NCBI RefSeq assembly: GCF_042186555.1
Contig: NC_133326.1
Location: 492,613,232 to 492,677,231 of the forward strand
DNA from: Aquarana catesbeiana
Lineage: Eukaryota > Chordata > Amphibia > Anura > Ranidae
Direction of reading: 5' to 3'
DNA length: 64,000 bases
The position numbers and the translations under genes were made by a program. The notes beneath the pieces are model-generated. The model did not search any database. It was not told the DNA's origin and was given only the letters and a program-made list of their open reading frames with translations. Shown one piece after another: positions 22,141 through 32,309 of the stretch; the stretch's first letter is position 1; each line of letters begins with the position of its first letter.

Positions 22141-22559
22141 GATTCAATACAGCAGGTTTCTTGTTTGGCTCTCGTCTGTACATATGACTTTTGTAGCTTA
22201 AGAACTGGTCAGCCGAGCTTCCTTGTAAAAAGTTATTGGCAGGTTTCCCCTTGTATGGGGGAATGTTTATTTGGTGATCATTTGGACAAATATATCCAAA
22301 AGATTTCCGGAGGGAACAGTTCTCTACTTACTGAGGTGTCCCTCATTTAAAACCTCCAGGGACTGCTTCCTCAAATGTCTCAGCGCCAAGGCAGTTCCGC
22401 CACCAACAGGGCGCTAGGGCCAGGGGCAAGCCGCAAGGCCAGGGCCAGAAAAAGCCCTGGGTTCAAAACTCTTCTAAACCCAGCACCAAGCCCTCCTTTT
22501 GAGGGGAGGCCCCCACTCAATCGGGTGGGGGGAAGGCTGCTGCACTTTGCGAACATTTG

Positions 22560-23570
22560 GGAGAACATTAGTTCTCCCAAGTGATCACCTCAACTATATC
22601 CCACAATCACAAGCTGGAGTTGCGGGAGGTTCCCCCTCAGAGGTTTCTAAGATCCAGCTTTCCCTCGGATCCTCCAAAAAAGAGACTTATTGTTTCAGGC
22701 ACTACAACATTTAATGCATCAAGGAGTGATTGTACAGGTTCCTGTATCCAAAAGAGTGAACCTGTTTACGGTTCAAAAACCAAACGGGGACACAAGGCCC
22801 ATTTTTGGACCAAAGATTCCTGAACCAGTATCTACTAATCCAGTCCTTTAGGATGGAGTCTATCCGCTCAATTGTAGCCTCGCTCCAGTTGGGAGACTTT
22901 TTAGCCTCCATCGATATAAAAGACATGTATTTACACCTACCTATCTTTCAGCCTCATCAGGGGTTCCTGCGAGGAATGTAATTTTCTGTTTGTGGCTCTA
23001 CCCTTCGGGCTTGCTACAGCTCCCTGGGTGTTCACAAAGGTCCTACCACCAGTACTGGGTCTTTTAAGGGCCCAAGGGATCCTGGTGCTCGGGTATCTGG
23101 ACGACCTCACACTCAGAGATCACTCATTACAGGCTCTACAACACAGCATAACATGCACAGTGCAGTATTTGAAAAGCTTAGGCTGTATCATAAATATCAA
23201 AAGGTCAGCATTGAAACCAGCTAAATGTCTAAAGTATTTAGGTCTGATCCTAGATACGTTCCAAGCAAGAGTATTCTTGCCACCCGCAAGTATCTGTGCC
23301 CTGAAGGATCAGGGGCGTCAGGTAAGGGGCACCAGAAAACCCTCCATTCGGCTCTGTATGAGTATTCTAGGGAGGATAGTATCCTCCTTCGAGGCAATGC
23401 CCTATGCGCAGTTCCATTCCAGACCTTTACAAAAGACATCTTGTTGGCTTGGAACAGGAGAGGGCAAGCCCTGGATTATCCAATGTTCTTATCTCCTCGG
23501 GCACGCTTAAGCCTAAACTGGTGGTTGCAGGATCAAAAGCTGCGAAAGGGAAAATCCTTCCTCCCAGTAA
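22560..23570 (+). pseudogene. DIRS reverse transcriptase (first part of pol)
   Basis: Recognisable blocks are 'KLELREVPPQRF', 'LMHQGVIVQV'-type sequence near 22710, 'KPNGDTRPIFG' near 22780, 'ALPFGLATAPWVFTKVL' (22995) and 'GYLDDL' (about 23090, the catalytic aspartates). 'CLKYLGLILDTFQARVFLP' follows from 23225. The order and spacing match the DIRS reverse transcriptase. The longest open part is 22992-23510 (172 codons). Frameshifts lie upstream near 22850-22980, and the gene is cut at 23570 by the Penelope-like insertion. It resumes at 26035. Confidence 0.9.
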
Positions 23571-23699
23571 TATAGGTGCAATTAAAAATCTGGACTGCCG
23601 CACTCCGGATTGGAATAATAAAGGTAAAATCTTCTTTATTGAAAAAATGACATGATATAAAATGCGTACATTGCTCTGTTGAAGTGATACAGCATAACC

Positions 23700-23740
23700 G
23701 CTGACGCGTTTCACGCTCCCATAGAGCGCTTACTCATAGC
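23700..23740 (-). ncRNA. Hammerhead-like relic in the Penelope-like 3' region
   Basis: On the minus strand, GCT/AGC flank a core that reads CTATGAG (one base short of CUGAUGAG). A CGCTC-TATGG-GAGCG hairpin follows, then GAAACGCGTC with self-complementary ACGCGT. The plan equals the motif at 16819-16856. The missing conserved G should abolish cleavage. Confidence 0.45.
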
Positions 23741-24297
23741 TGGTTTGTACAAAAATGAAAGACACTTATATACACATTATACGTCTCACACATGAAGACG
23801 TGAATGTGTAGACAAGATGTTTCTATAGACAATACAAAAATATCCATAAATAAAAAGTTTATATTGCTTTTAAAAGTCTTTTGAAGAAGGAAAGTTAGGA
23901 AGATATAAAGTTTCCTTTCTTTCCACGGGACTGAGATAGGTGCTAAAACTAGCGCTTAGACGTATAAACATGTAAACCATTATATAAATGAATGCAGGTA
24001 TATGTGAGCCGTATGGCCCAGCAGCCACAGCATAGTGTAAAAGGTATCATATGTCTACTCAATTTACAAATGTTATGAAAATATTATATAAATGAGAATA
24101 TTGAAAAGGTTCTTATGAAAAGACACTGTGAAAAACCACTGTGTTTTGTAAACGACAAGGTCTTACATGTGAGGATCTGTGACAGTGTTTGCATGACTTT
24201 CAGATTTCATGACTTTATGTGAAATCTACCAGATTTGAAATGCAAACAAGGTGTATGCATATATGGTGTATGGGTGCTTTTTTAATAATCTGAACTC

Positions 24298-24484
24298 CAA
24301 AGACATGCTGGTAGGTTAATTGGATCCTGTCTAAATTGTCCCTAGTATGTATGAATGTGAGTTAGGGACCTTAGATTGTAAGCCCCTTGAGGGTAGGGAC
24401 TGATGTGAATGTACAATGTATATGTAAAGTGCTGCGTAAATTGACGGCGCTATATAAGTACCTGAAATAAAATAATAAATAATA
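24298..24484 (+). mobile_element. L2-type LINE/SINE 3' tail inside the Penelope-like element
   Basis: It carries 'ttagattgtaagccccttga', 'gtgctgcgtaaattgacggc' and a TAAATAATAA tail. AACTCCA occurs just before (about 24293) and just after, a possible short target duplication. It is the inverse orientation of 1650-1830. Confidence 0.75.
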
Positions 24485-25628
24485 ACTCCACAAGGAGAAA
24501 AAAAAAAATATATTTTATAAATGCATGTATATGTGCATTTATGTGTATCATAAATGTAAAAAGTGAAAATGAAAAATAAAGTGGGGATCAACATAAAGCG
24601 TGAAGGGTGCATGTGTATGTATATATATCTATTATCGTGAAAGTATATATAGAATATATATATAAAATGAAACAAAGTGGAAAATGAACCATGTGTTTGT
24701 GTCTTGACTGAAAAACACGATCAATAAATGGTCTATGTGTAATTATATGTTTCCCATACAATCTCCTACACTTATACCTGTCGAGCTTGTAATACGTGTA
24801 CAGGAAGTAAATGATAATGAAACATGTCATGCACTAATAATTCTGTGGCTCAAACTGTCAAAAATATATATATTTGAAAACATATGTTTGTCAACCTGGT
24901 AACATTCACTGTGGTTAAACGATAAAATAAACATTTACTAAGCGTATTGTTTTAAAGCAATCTCATCTCTTGGTGTACTGTCTTCATGTGTATAGGCAGA
25001 ACTGTATGAGGTAAAGAAGAAAAATGTCACGTCTAAATGTGTTATCGTCCCCCTCATTCATCTGAAGTATGGCACTAAAATACACATATTTCTAAGTAAA
25101 TACCAATTCAAGTGGATGAGTGACTAGATAGACATGTGGACGGTGTATCTCCTTACTCGCTGCAACACCTGGTATAGGATAGTGTGTATGTGGGCCCTAT
25201 GAAGGTGAAGAATGGACATGTACGTTCAAAATCATAAGGGCTATTCCTATAAATTTGGTGTTGTGGCTTGCTTACAGCAACCGTTGAACAATGGTGTCTG
25301 GTTGGAGATGAAGAATAATTAACTAAACCGACAAACCAAAAGTTGGTAAATATAACCCATAATGTCCTTTTGGTATGAATGTATAGATATGTCCCCAATC
25401 GTCCATCCATGTAAAGAAATAAATACAAGAACCTCATCAAGGTTCTGTTTTGAAAAAAGGAAGAGAAGGAATATTTCATCCAGACTATATGTGGCCAAGC
25501 TTTTGGATAGTTGCAATTTAAGCTCTTATCCAATTTTTTATTAGGGGTTAGTGGATAAGTGGATGGCTAGAGGGAGAAGTGAGAGGACAGGAGTGCAGAT
25601 ATATTGCTAGACATGTCTTTCAGAAATA

Positions 25629-25961
25629 TTATTCATAAAAATGTGAAACGTCCCACTCAAAGTTTAACCCCCGTGGGATTCTAGTGTCTAATGAGAATAT
25701 CCAAAGGACTTCTCGTTTACACAATATCTGGAATCTGTCTCCTCCCCTCACTGGTGTCCTGATTTTCTCAATCCCTTGGATAACTAAACTGGAGGTGTTT
25801 TTGTGGTGTGTGAAAATCCAATGTTTTGATACATTTGTTAAAATCTCTTTCTCAATATTATACAGGTGATCATGTAACCTATCTCTGAGACGTCGTGTTG
25901 TGCGTCCAACATATTGTACCTGGCAGCTGGTGCATGTAATAACATACACCACACCATTCAC
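25629..25961 (-). CDS. GIY-YIG endonuclease domain of a Penelope-like element
   Basis: This 110-residue frame is the C-terminal endonuclease that nicks the target DNA to prime reverse transcription. The GIY-YIG signature appears as 'VVYVITCTSCQVQYVGRTTR' (residues 4-23), followed by 'RLRDRLHDHL'. The conserved 'VSKHWIFTHH' block is at about residues 44-53 and 'CKREVLWIFSLDT' at about 82-94, where the glutamate is the usual metal ligand. The ending 'LNFEWDVSHFYE' is typical of the family. The upstream reverse transcriptase is lost by 5' truncation at 26020, so the chosen methionine is an arbitrary start within a fragment. It is open throughout, suggesting fairly recent insertion, but it cannot work alone. 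Confidence 0.85.
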   Translation of the reverse strand: MNGVVYVITCTSCQVQYVGRTTRRLRDRLHDHLYNIEKEILTNVSKHWIFTHHKNTSSLVIQGIEKIRTPVRGGDRFQILCKREVLWIFSLDTRIPRGLNFEWDVSHFYE

Positions 25962-26034
25962 CCAGCGGAGGACGGGAAATTTAAACCCAGTTACCTGGAG
26001 CGGTGGTCACCAACCTGTCTCTTCCTCCCAGTAA

Positions 26035-26765
26035 CTTGGAGAGTGCTGACTACAGATGCCAGTCTCTCAGGCTGGCGAACGACCCTAGAAGGGTTCACAG
26101 CTCATGGGAAATGGTCAAGGACAGAACAGACCTCAACATCAACATCCTGAAATTACAGCAGTACGACTGGCCCTACGGTCCAGGAAGGTGGAGCTTCAGG
26201 ACTGCCCTATCAGAGTTCAGTCTGACAATGCCACTGCAGTGGCCTATATAAACCACCAAGGCGGTACCAGGAGTTGTTCAGCTCTGAAGCAGGTGAACCA
26301 CATACTAGCCTGGGCAGAGGAACATGTGCTGATTCTATCGGCAGTCCATATCCCGGGAGAACTGGAAGGCAGATTATCTCAGCCACCAGCAGATCTGCCT
26401 GGGGGAATGGTCCCTACACCTAGGGGTGTTTCAGGAAATTTGCCAACGTTGGGGATGGCCAGAGGTCGACCTACTGGCATCCAGGTTCAACAACAAGCTA
26501 CAGCAGTTTGTGTTCCGAACAAGAGATCGTCTGGAAATCAGAGCAGATGCTCTGGTAGTTCCATGGAGCCAGTACTCCCTGGTTTACGCTTTCCCCCCAA
26601 TCCCTCTCCTTCCACATTTGTTGCGCAGGATTCAGAGAGAGGGGGTTTCAGTCATTCTGGTGGTACCAGCCTGGCCCAAAAGGCCCTGGTTCTCAGAGAT
26701 TATGAGACTGACAATAGATGGGCCATGGACGCTTCTACATCGCCCCGCTCTACTGTCTTAAGGTC
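26035..26765 (+). pseudogene. DIRS RNase H and methyltransferase-like region (second part of pol)
   Basis: The RNase H block begins 'ESADYRCQSLRLA' or, in the neighbouring frame, 'VLTTDASLSGWRTTLEGF', with the first catalytic aspartate. Then come 'VQSDNATAVAYINHQGGTRS' (second aspartate) and 'LILSAVHIPGELEGR'. In another frame follow 'RWGWPEVDLLASRFNNKLQQ', 'ADALVVPWSQYSLVYAFPPI' and 'SVILVVPAWPKRPWFSEIM'. These are the conserved blocks of the region after RNase H in DIRS pol, often called the methyltransferase domain. One frameshift near 26420 separates the two parts. Confidence 0.9.
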
Positions 26766-26769
26766 CTAT

Positions 26770-27778
26770 ATTCCACCCCAATTTACAGTCTCTAAATTTG
26801 ACAGCATGGCTATTGAAGACAGGGTGTTAAAGGACCATGGCATCTCGGGACCAATGGTGTCTATCCTAGTGAATGCTAGAAAAGCTGTCACTAGGAAGAT
26901 CTATCATAAGGTCTGGAAGACTTATATGCTTTGTGTGAAGCCAAAAAATGTCATCCTCAGAAATACGTGATTGGGAGAACTCTCTTTTTTTCTACAGTCA
27001 GCTGTGGAAATCAGATTGGCTTTGAGTACAATCAGAGGTCAGAGTTCGGCCCTTTCAGTATTCTTCCAAAGGCTTTTAGACTCCCATTCACTGGTCTGAA
27101 CCTTTATGCAGGGGGCAACTCGTTTGCTTCCCCCATTAGGTCACCTACGTGTCCTTGGGACTTGTACTTGGTGCTGTCTGTGTTACAGAAAACAATCATT
27201 TGAATTTATCAAGGAAATTCCATTAGACTTGCTGTCATGCAAGCTAGCCTTCCTGATGGCTATCACCTCGGCTAGAAGGGTGCCGTTGGTGGCCCTTTCA
27301 TGCAGGGAACCATACTTGATCCTTCACCACGACAGGGTCGTTTTATGACTTTTTCGATCCTTTTTGCCAAAAGTGGTGTCAGATTTTCATTTAAATCCGG
27401 ACATTATTTTGCCTTCTTTTTTCTCTCAGTCTCATTCGGCGGAAGAAAGACGACTGCATTCCTTGGACGTTGTCCGGGCAGTCAAGTTTTATTTTGTCTA
27501 GATCTGCGGAGATCCGAGGATCAGACTCCTTTTTTGTTTTACCAAAAGGACCCAAAAAGAGACAGGCAGCTTCCATTGCCAATTGGGTCCATCAATTGGT
27601 GATTCAGACATATGGTCTGAAACGTAAAGCTCCTCCCTTTAGGGTGAGAGCTCATTCTACCAGGGGTGTAGGGACCTCCTGGGCTTTTCGCCATCAGGTA
27701 TCTGTGGCTCTGATTTGTAAGGCTGCTACCTGGTCTTCCGTGCATACGTTCACAAAATTTTATCAAGTGGATGTTTGA
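26770..27778 (+). pseudogene. DIRS tyrosine recombinase
   Basis: This enzyme integrates the circular DIRS intermediate. Blocks visible are 'LMAITSARRVPLVALSCREP' (about 27255, first catalytic arginine region), then in another frame 'RAHSTRGVGTSWAFRHQVSV' (about 27640, the H-x-x-R box), 'ALICKAATWSSVHTFTKFYQ' and 'VDV' before the stop at 27778. The tyrosine of 'TKFYQVDV' is in the expected nucleophile position. Several frameshifts lie between 26970 and 27500, so it is inactive. Confidence 0.85.
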
Positions 27779-28076
27779 GGGACCTCTGTGTCCCATGATG
27801 TATGAAAAAGAAAATAGGATTATTTTGTCATACTTACCTGTAAAATCCTTTTCTTTGAGTACATCATGGGACTTGCTACAAAACTGAAGTACTTCCTGTA
27901 TGGGAGGAGTTATATAGGGGATCACTCCCTGTCTAAAGACCTTTGATCTACCAGTGTCCATTCACCTGGAGATGAAGTATAACCCAGCAGGTAATGAATT
28001 TTAGCCTAACTCTGTGTCCCATGATGTACGCAAAGAAAAGGATTTTACAGGTAAGTATGACGAAAAAAATCCTATT

Positions 28077-29525
28077 TTTACAGTCCCAATAACACAGCGC
28101 TCGCAGATTACATAAAGTGCATATATCAGAAAGTTACAGAAAATTACGTCAGCGTGTTTTGCCCCTCTTCCAGAGCATGAAGGACAGAGGAGGAGCAAAA
28201 CGTGTTGACGTAATTTCCGGCTTTGTAACCAATGACGTTACTTCTGCCCTCCGTAGAATGCACGCTGAGCTGTAGAGAACCCGGAAGAGCCTCATGATTT
28301 TGTTATGCCTGTTTGTTCCTGGAATCCTGCAAGTGGAACTTTTATATTGTGCAAATAAATCATTTTATCAGTACTTCACTATTGTTTCTTTGATTTTGGT
28401 GGATATCCCGGTTGCCCTAAAGTGTACAGTTTGGAGACCCTATTGAGGAAGCCTAGAAGCTCTTCACTCCTATCACCAGATATAAGCGTGTTTGACCCCC
28501 CAGACTGAAAAGCTGAGGGTCCATTTTTTCTGGTGAGTGGGGAGGTGAGAGGGGAGTGTGGCACATTGCACAGCATGCCTTTATATAGCACTTCAGCGCT
28601 TTTTGTATGGAATTTGGAGTACTGAGCACTTTATTGAAGATCTCTAAAAAAAGTTTGTCATATATGTTGTGACAGACTCACCAGGGACAGAGGCTTTTGG
28701 AGGGGACTGAATGTCAGACTCTTGCCTACAGATTATGGGCCCTGGCATTTGGGGTACCCTTGAGGTGTTGTTGCTTTGGCTTTGGGTCCTTGTCCCCCAG
28801 GACACACAGACTCTGGGGACCCTGTATTTGCCATATTGGCAATGGTGACTGATTCATACTGTTGGGAATCATACTGTGAGGAGATGCTGATTTCATCAAC
28901 TCCACTCACCTGTCTGGTGTCTGCTATAATTTAATTTGTTTAATGTAAATGAGTCTAGTCTGGCTTACCACAGCTTCTAAGGGTATTCCACACATTGTTG
29001 TTTGTTCTAATTAACCCTGTGTTGATGTTTATGGTAATGTGTATTGAATAGTCAGTGAGCTAGGAGACAAAGTCTTAAACCCAAAGGTCATGTCTCCGAG
29101 TCACCTAGTTTGGGTAAATGATTTAGTAAACTAGCTCATGTTAATTAGGTTACAGTTGTATTTTTAGAGTAATATGAGCAGGAGGGGGGAACCTCCTCTA
29201 ACGTTGTATAAAGACTTGTAATTTCGGTTCTAATAAAACAGTCCATGTTAGCAGCTAAGCAAGTCTCGCCTTGTTTTGTGCTTTGTGCGCGGTTTGGAAT
29301 CTGATATCTATACCCAGACTGGGAGGAAGTGGTATACTGACAGAAGCACTCAAGTGGAGTGAGGGACGTTCCGTGACATATGTAATATACAAAAAAAAAA
29401 TAATAATAGTTTTTTTTTTGCACTGTGATATATGCACTTTACGTAATCTGTGAGCGCTGTGTTATTGACACTGTATTAATGAAGTGGTTTAGCACTTGGT
29501 GAACAGCAGCTGTGGAATAATTTGA
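28077..29525. mobile_element. Foldback (Penelope-like) element containing a solo LTR
   Basis: The stretch 'aataacacagcgctcgcaga' with 'ttacataaagtgcatatatc' (28088-28128) returns inverted at about 29426-29467. A second small inverted pair ('ttacgtcagcgtgttttgcc' / 'gcaaaacgtgttgacgtaat', 28134-28214) contains worn ACGYGT/GAAAC-type elements like the hammerhead relics. The element abuts the DIRS right end and is interrupted by the LTR at 28668-29378. Confidence 0.65.
28668..29378 (+). mobile_element. Solo LTR with 5-bp target duplication
   Basis: It begins TGTGACAGACTCACC and ends GGGACGTTCCGTGACA, flanked by TATGT (28663-28667, 29379-29383). It is related to the LTRs at 43991-44645 and 46729-47383, sharing 'gattatgggccct' and 'cagaagcactcaagtgga'-type stretches, but in the opposite orientation and clearly older. 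It has no internal region, so it arose by LTR-LTR recombination. Confidence 0.9.
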
Positions 29526-30572
29526 ACATAGCGCAAGTATTTATTTGTTTTTTATTCTTAGAATGTCATTTTTGCTATGTACATGCTATGTGTTAGAAGT
29601 ATCTTATAAATTTACAACTTTGTGTAAGAAAAATAGGTTTTTATTTTCTTTCCACATTTTCCAAAAACTTGTGGGTAAAAATGACATTCTCAAAATACTC
29701 ATAATGCCTCATAGAATATACATTGGGGTGTTTGCTTTCAAAAATGGGGTCATTTTGTGGGGTCATTCACTGTCCTGGTGCTCCAGGGCCTTAAAAAATA
29801 TGATAGAAAATTAGATAATATGTAATTTATGTCCCTAGAACACCTGAGGGTGCTACTTGGATTTTGGACCTCTGTATGTGGCCAGGCTGTGTAAAAGTCT
29901 CCCATGTGTGGTATCGCCATACTCAGGACAAGTAGCAAAAAGTGTTTTGGGGTGTAATTGCAAGTATACATATGCTGTGTGTGAGAAATAACTTGTTAAT
30001 ATGACAATTTTATGTAAAAAAAAATAAATAAATAATTTCTTCATTTTCCAAAGAATTGTGGGAAAAAAATTACAACTTCAAAAAACTCACTATGCCTCTT
30101 ACTAAATACCATGGACTGTCTACTTTCCAAAAATGGGTAATTTGTGGGGTATTTGTACTGTCCTGACATTTCAGGGCCCCAAGAAATGAAATAGACAGTC
30201 AGTACATGAGGTGTGATCACTATTCAATGATTGATACCATACTTGTAGACGCTATAACTTTCACACAGACTAAATAATATACACTAATTGGGATTATTTT
30301 ACCAAAGATATGTAGCGGTATGATTTTTGGCCTAAATTTAAGAAAAAAAATTACTTATTTGCAAAATTTTATAGTAGAAACTAAAAAAAAGTGTTTTTTT
30401 TTTTCAAAATGTTTGCTCTTTTTTCACTCATATCGCAAAAAAATAAAAAATCCAGTGGTGATTAAATAGCACCAAAATAAAGCTTCATTTGTGTGAAAAC
30501 AATGATACACTGAAAGCTGAAAATTGGTCTGGGCAGGAAGGGGGTAAAAGTTCCCTGTATTGAAGTGGTTAA
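29526..30572. mobile_element. piggyBac-like MITE remnant ending at TTAA
   Basis: It contains 'tgtacatgctatgtgttaga', 'tctgtatgtggccaggctgt' and 'tacgcaaaa'-type modules typical of the TTAA elements here. Its right end is 'ttgaagtggTTAA' (TTAA at 30569-30572). The left terminus was lost, perhaps separated by the DIRS and foldback insertions from the fragment at 19261-19490, which holds the preceding part of the module. Confidence 0.7.
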
Positions 30573-30626
30573 CCACTTAACAACCGGCCCATAGCCAAAT
30601 GACGGCTACAGGGCGGTTGTTTAACT

Positions 30627-30890
30627 CTGGGAGGACGTCCAGGGACGTCCTCCCAGAATTCTGCTCTCGCGCGCCCCCTAGGGCGCGCACTCGAGAGCAT
30701 CCGTGATCGCCGGGTCCACAGGACCCGGCGCATCACAGATACCGGTAAATGGCCGCTGATCGCGGCCGTTTACCATGTGATCGCTCCGTCAAATGACGGA
30801 GCGATCACATGTAAACAAACCGGCGTCATCTGATGACGCCGGTTCCTCTCCTCCCCCTCTCCTCTCCTCCTGTGTACCGATCGGTACACA
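30627..30890. repeat. Cluster of consecutive hairpins
   Basis: Palindromes follow one another. 30627-30656 has 14-bp arms. 30662-30698 is an imperfect C/G-rich palindrome. 30703-30736 centres on GGGTCC-aca-GGACCC. 30744-30774 has 'ggtaaatggccgc' paired with its near-inverse. 30774-30811 has 18-bp arms and an AA loop. 30818-30844 has 13-bp arms. 30871-30890 is the perfect TGTGTACCGATCGGTACACA. Confidence 0.9.
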
Positions 30891-31018
30891 GTGACCGAAG
30901 AGGCGGATGGATGGATGGCTGCAGCGTTGTGGGCTGCATCTGTAGTGCCCACAGCGCTGCACAGAGACATCCAGCCATCCATCCATCCATGCTCAGCCAT
31001 CCCTACTACTTTACATGC

Positions 31019-32134
31019 CCTGCAATGCTGTGCAATACTCTGCAATTCCCTCTGCAATACCCCGCAATACTCTGCCATACCCTGCAATACCCCGCAATAC
31101 TCTGCCATACCCTGCAATACCCCGCAATACTCTGCCATACCCTGCAATACCCCGCAATACTCTGCCATACCCGCAATACTCTGCCATACCCTGCAATACC
31201 CCGCAATACTCTGCCATACCCTGCAATACCCCGCAATACTCTGCCATACCCTGCAATACCCCGCAATACTCTGCCATACCCTGCAATACCCCGCAATACT
31301 CTGCCATACCCCGCAATACTCTGCCATACCCTGCAATACCTCGCAATACTCTGCCATACCCTGCAATACCCCAAAATACTCTGCCATACCCCGCAATACT
31401 CTGCCATACCCTGGAATACCCCGCAATACTCTGCCATACCCTGGAATACCCCGCAATACTCTGCCATACCCCGCAATACTCTGCCATACCCTGGAATACC
31501 CCACAATACTCTGCCATACCCTGGAATACCCCACAATACTCTGCCATACCCTGCAATACCCCGAAATACTCTGCCATACCCTGCAATACCCCGAAATACT
31601 CTGCCATACCCTGCAATACCCTGAAATACCCCGCAATACTCTGCCATACCCCCCAATACTCTGCCATACCCCGCAATACTCTGCCATACCCCGCAATACT
31701 CTGCCATACCCCGCAATACTCTGCCATACCCTGCAATACCCCGCAATACTCTGCCATACCCTGGAATACCCCGCAATACTCTGCCATACCCTGGAATACC
31801 CCGCAATACTCTGCCATACCCTGCAATACCCTGAAATACCCTGAAATATCCCGCAATACCCAGCCATACTCTGCAATACTCAGTGATACCCAGCCATACT
31901 CTGCCATACCCAGCCATGCTCTGCAATACCCCACAAAAATCTGCAATACTCTGCCATAACCCGCAATACTCTGCCATACCCAGCCATACTCTGCCATACT
32001 CGGTGATACCCAGCCATACTCTGCAATACCCAGCCATACTCTGCAATACTCGGTGATACCCAGCCATACTCTGCCATACCCAGTCATACTCGGCGATACT
32101 CTGCAATACCCAGCCATGCTCAGCCGTACCCAGC
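31019..32134. repeat. Satellite array of 10-bp monomers in 30-bp higher-order units
   Basis: The basic word is NNNTGCAATAC. Most of the array repeats as a 30-bp triplet, CCTGCAATAC-CCCGCAATAC-TCTGCCATAC, with the right end shifting to 'cccagccatac' and 'tcggtgatac' variants. Because the period is a multiple of three, frames up to 386 codons stay open on both strands. Their uniform repeat translation argues against a gene. Confidence 0.97.
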
Positions 32135-32309
32135 CTCTGTATGTGGCCAGGCTGTGGAAGTCTCACACATGTGGTATCGCCATACTCAGTAGGAGTAGGA
32201 GAATCTATTTTGGGGTGTAATTTTTGGTATGTACATGTTATGTGTTAGAAATATTGTATAAATGGACAACTTTGTGTTAAAAAAAAAAAAAAAAGCGTTT
32301 TAACCACTT

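Larger units (their letters stand above)
23571..26020 (-). mobile_element. Penelope-like element with 14-bp target duplication
   Basis: CTTCCTCCCAGTAA at 23557-23570 is repeated at 26021-26034, and the DIRS pol sequence is continuous when the intervening 2450 bp is removed. The right portion encodes a GIY-YIG endonuclease on the minus strand. The left portion (3' region) contains a hammerhead-like relic. The element is 5'-truncated just upstream of the endonuclease, so no reverse transcriptase is present. Confidence 0.9.
19491..28045 (+). mobile_element. DIRS-like tyrosine-recombinase retrotransposon
   Basis: The coding blocks are in DIRS order: gag-like, reverse transcriptase, RNase H, a methyltransferase-like region and a tyrosine recombinase. 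The termini are inverted. The reverse complement of 19491-19652 matches 27880-28045, sharing 'aactgaagtacttcctgtat', 'accagtgtccattcacctg' and 'taacccagcaggtaatgaa'. DIRS elements integrate through the recombinase and leave no target duplication, and none is evident here. A TTAA MITE (21380-21866) and a Penelope-like element (23571-26020) interrupt it. Scattered frameshifts show it is dead. Confidence 0.9.

Noticed and set aside
24588..24830. 80-114-codon tyrosine/isoleucine-rich minus-strand frames
   Set aside because: They fall in AT-rich non-coding Penelope-like 3' sequence and an L2 tail; no family match.
30770..32166. Long open frames of 314-386 codons on both strands
   Set aside because: They are produced by a satellite whose 30-bp period is a multiple of three. 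Translations are pure repeats and several overlapping frames are open at once.
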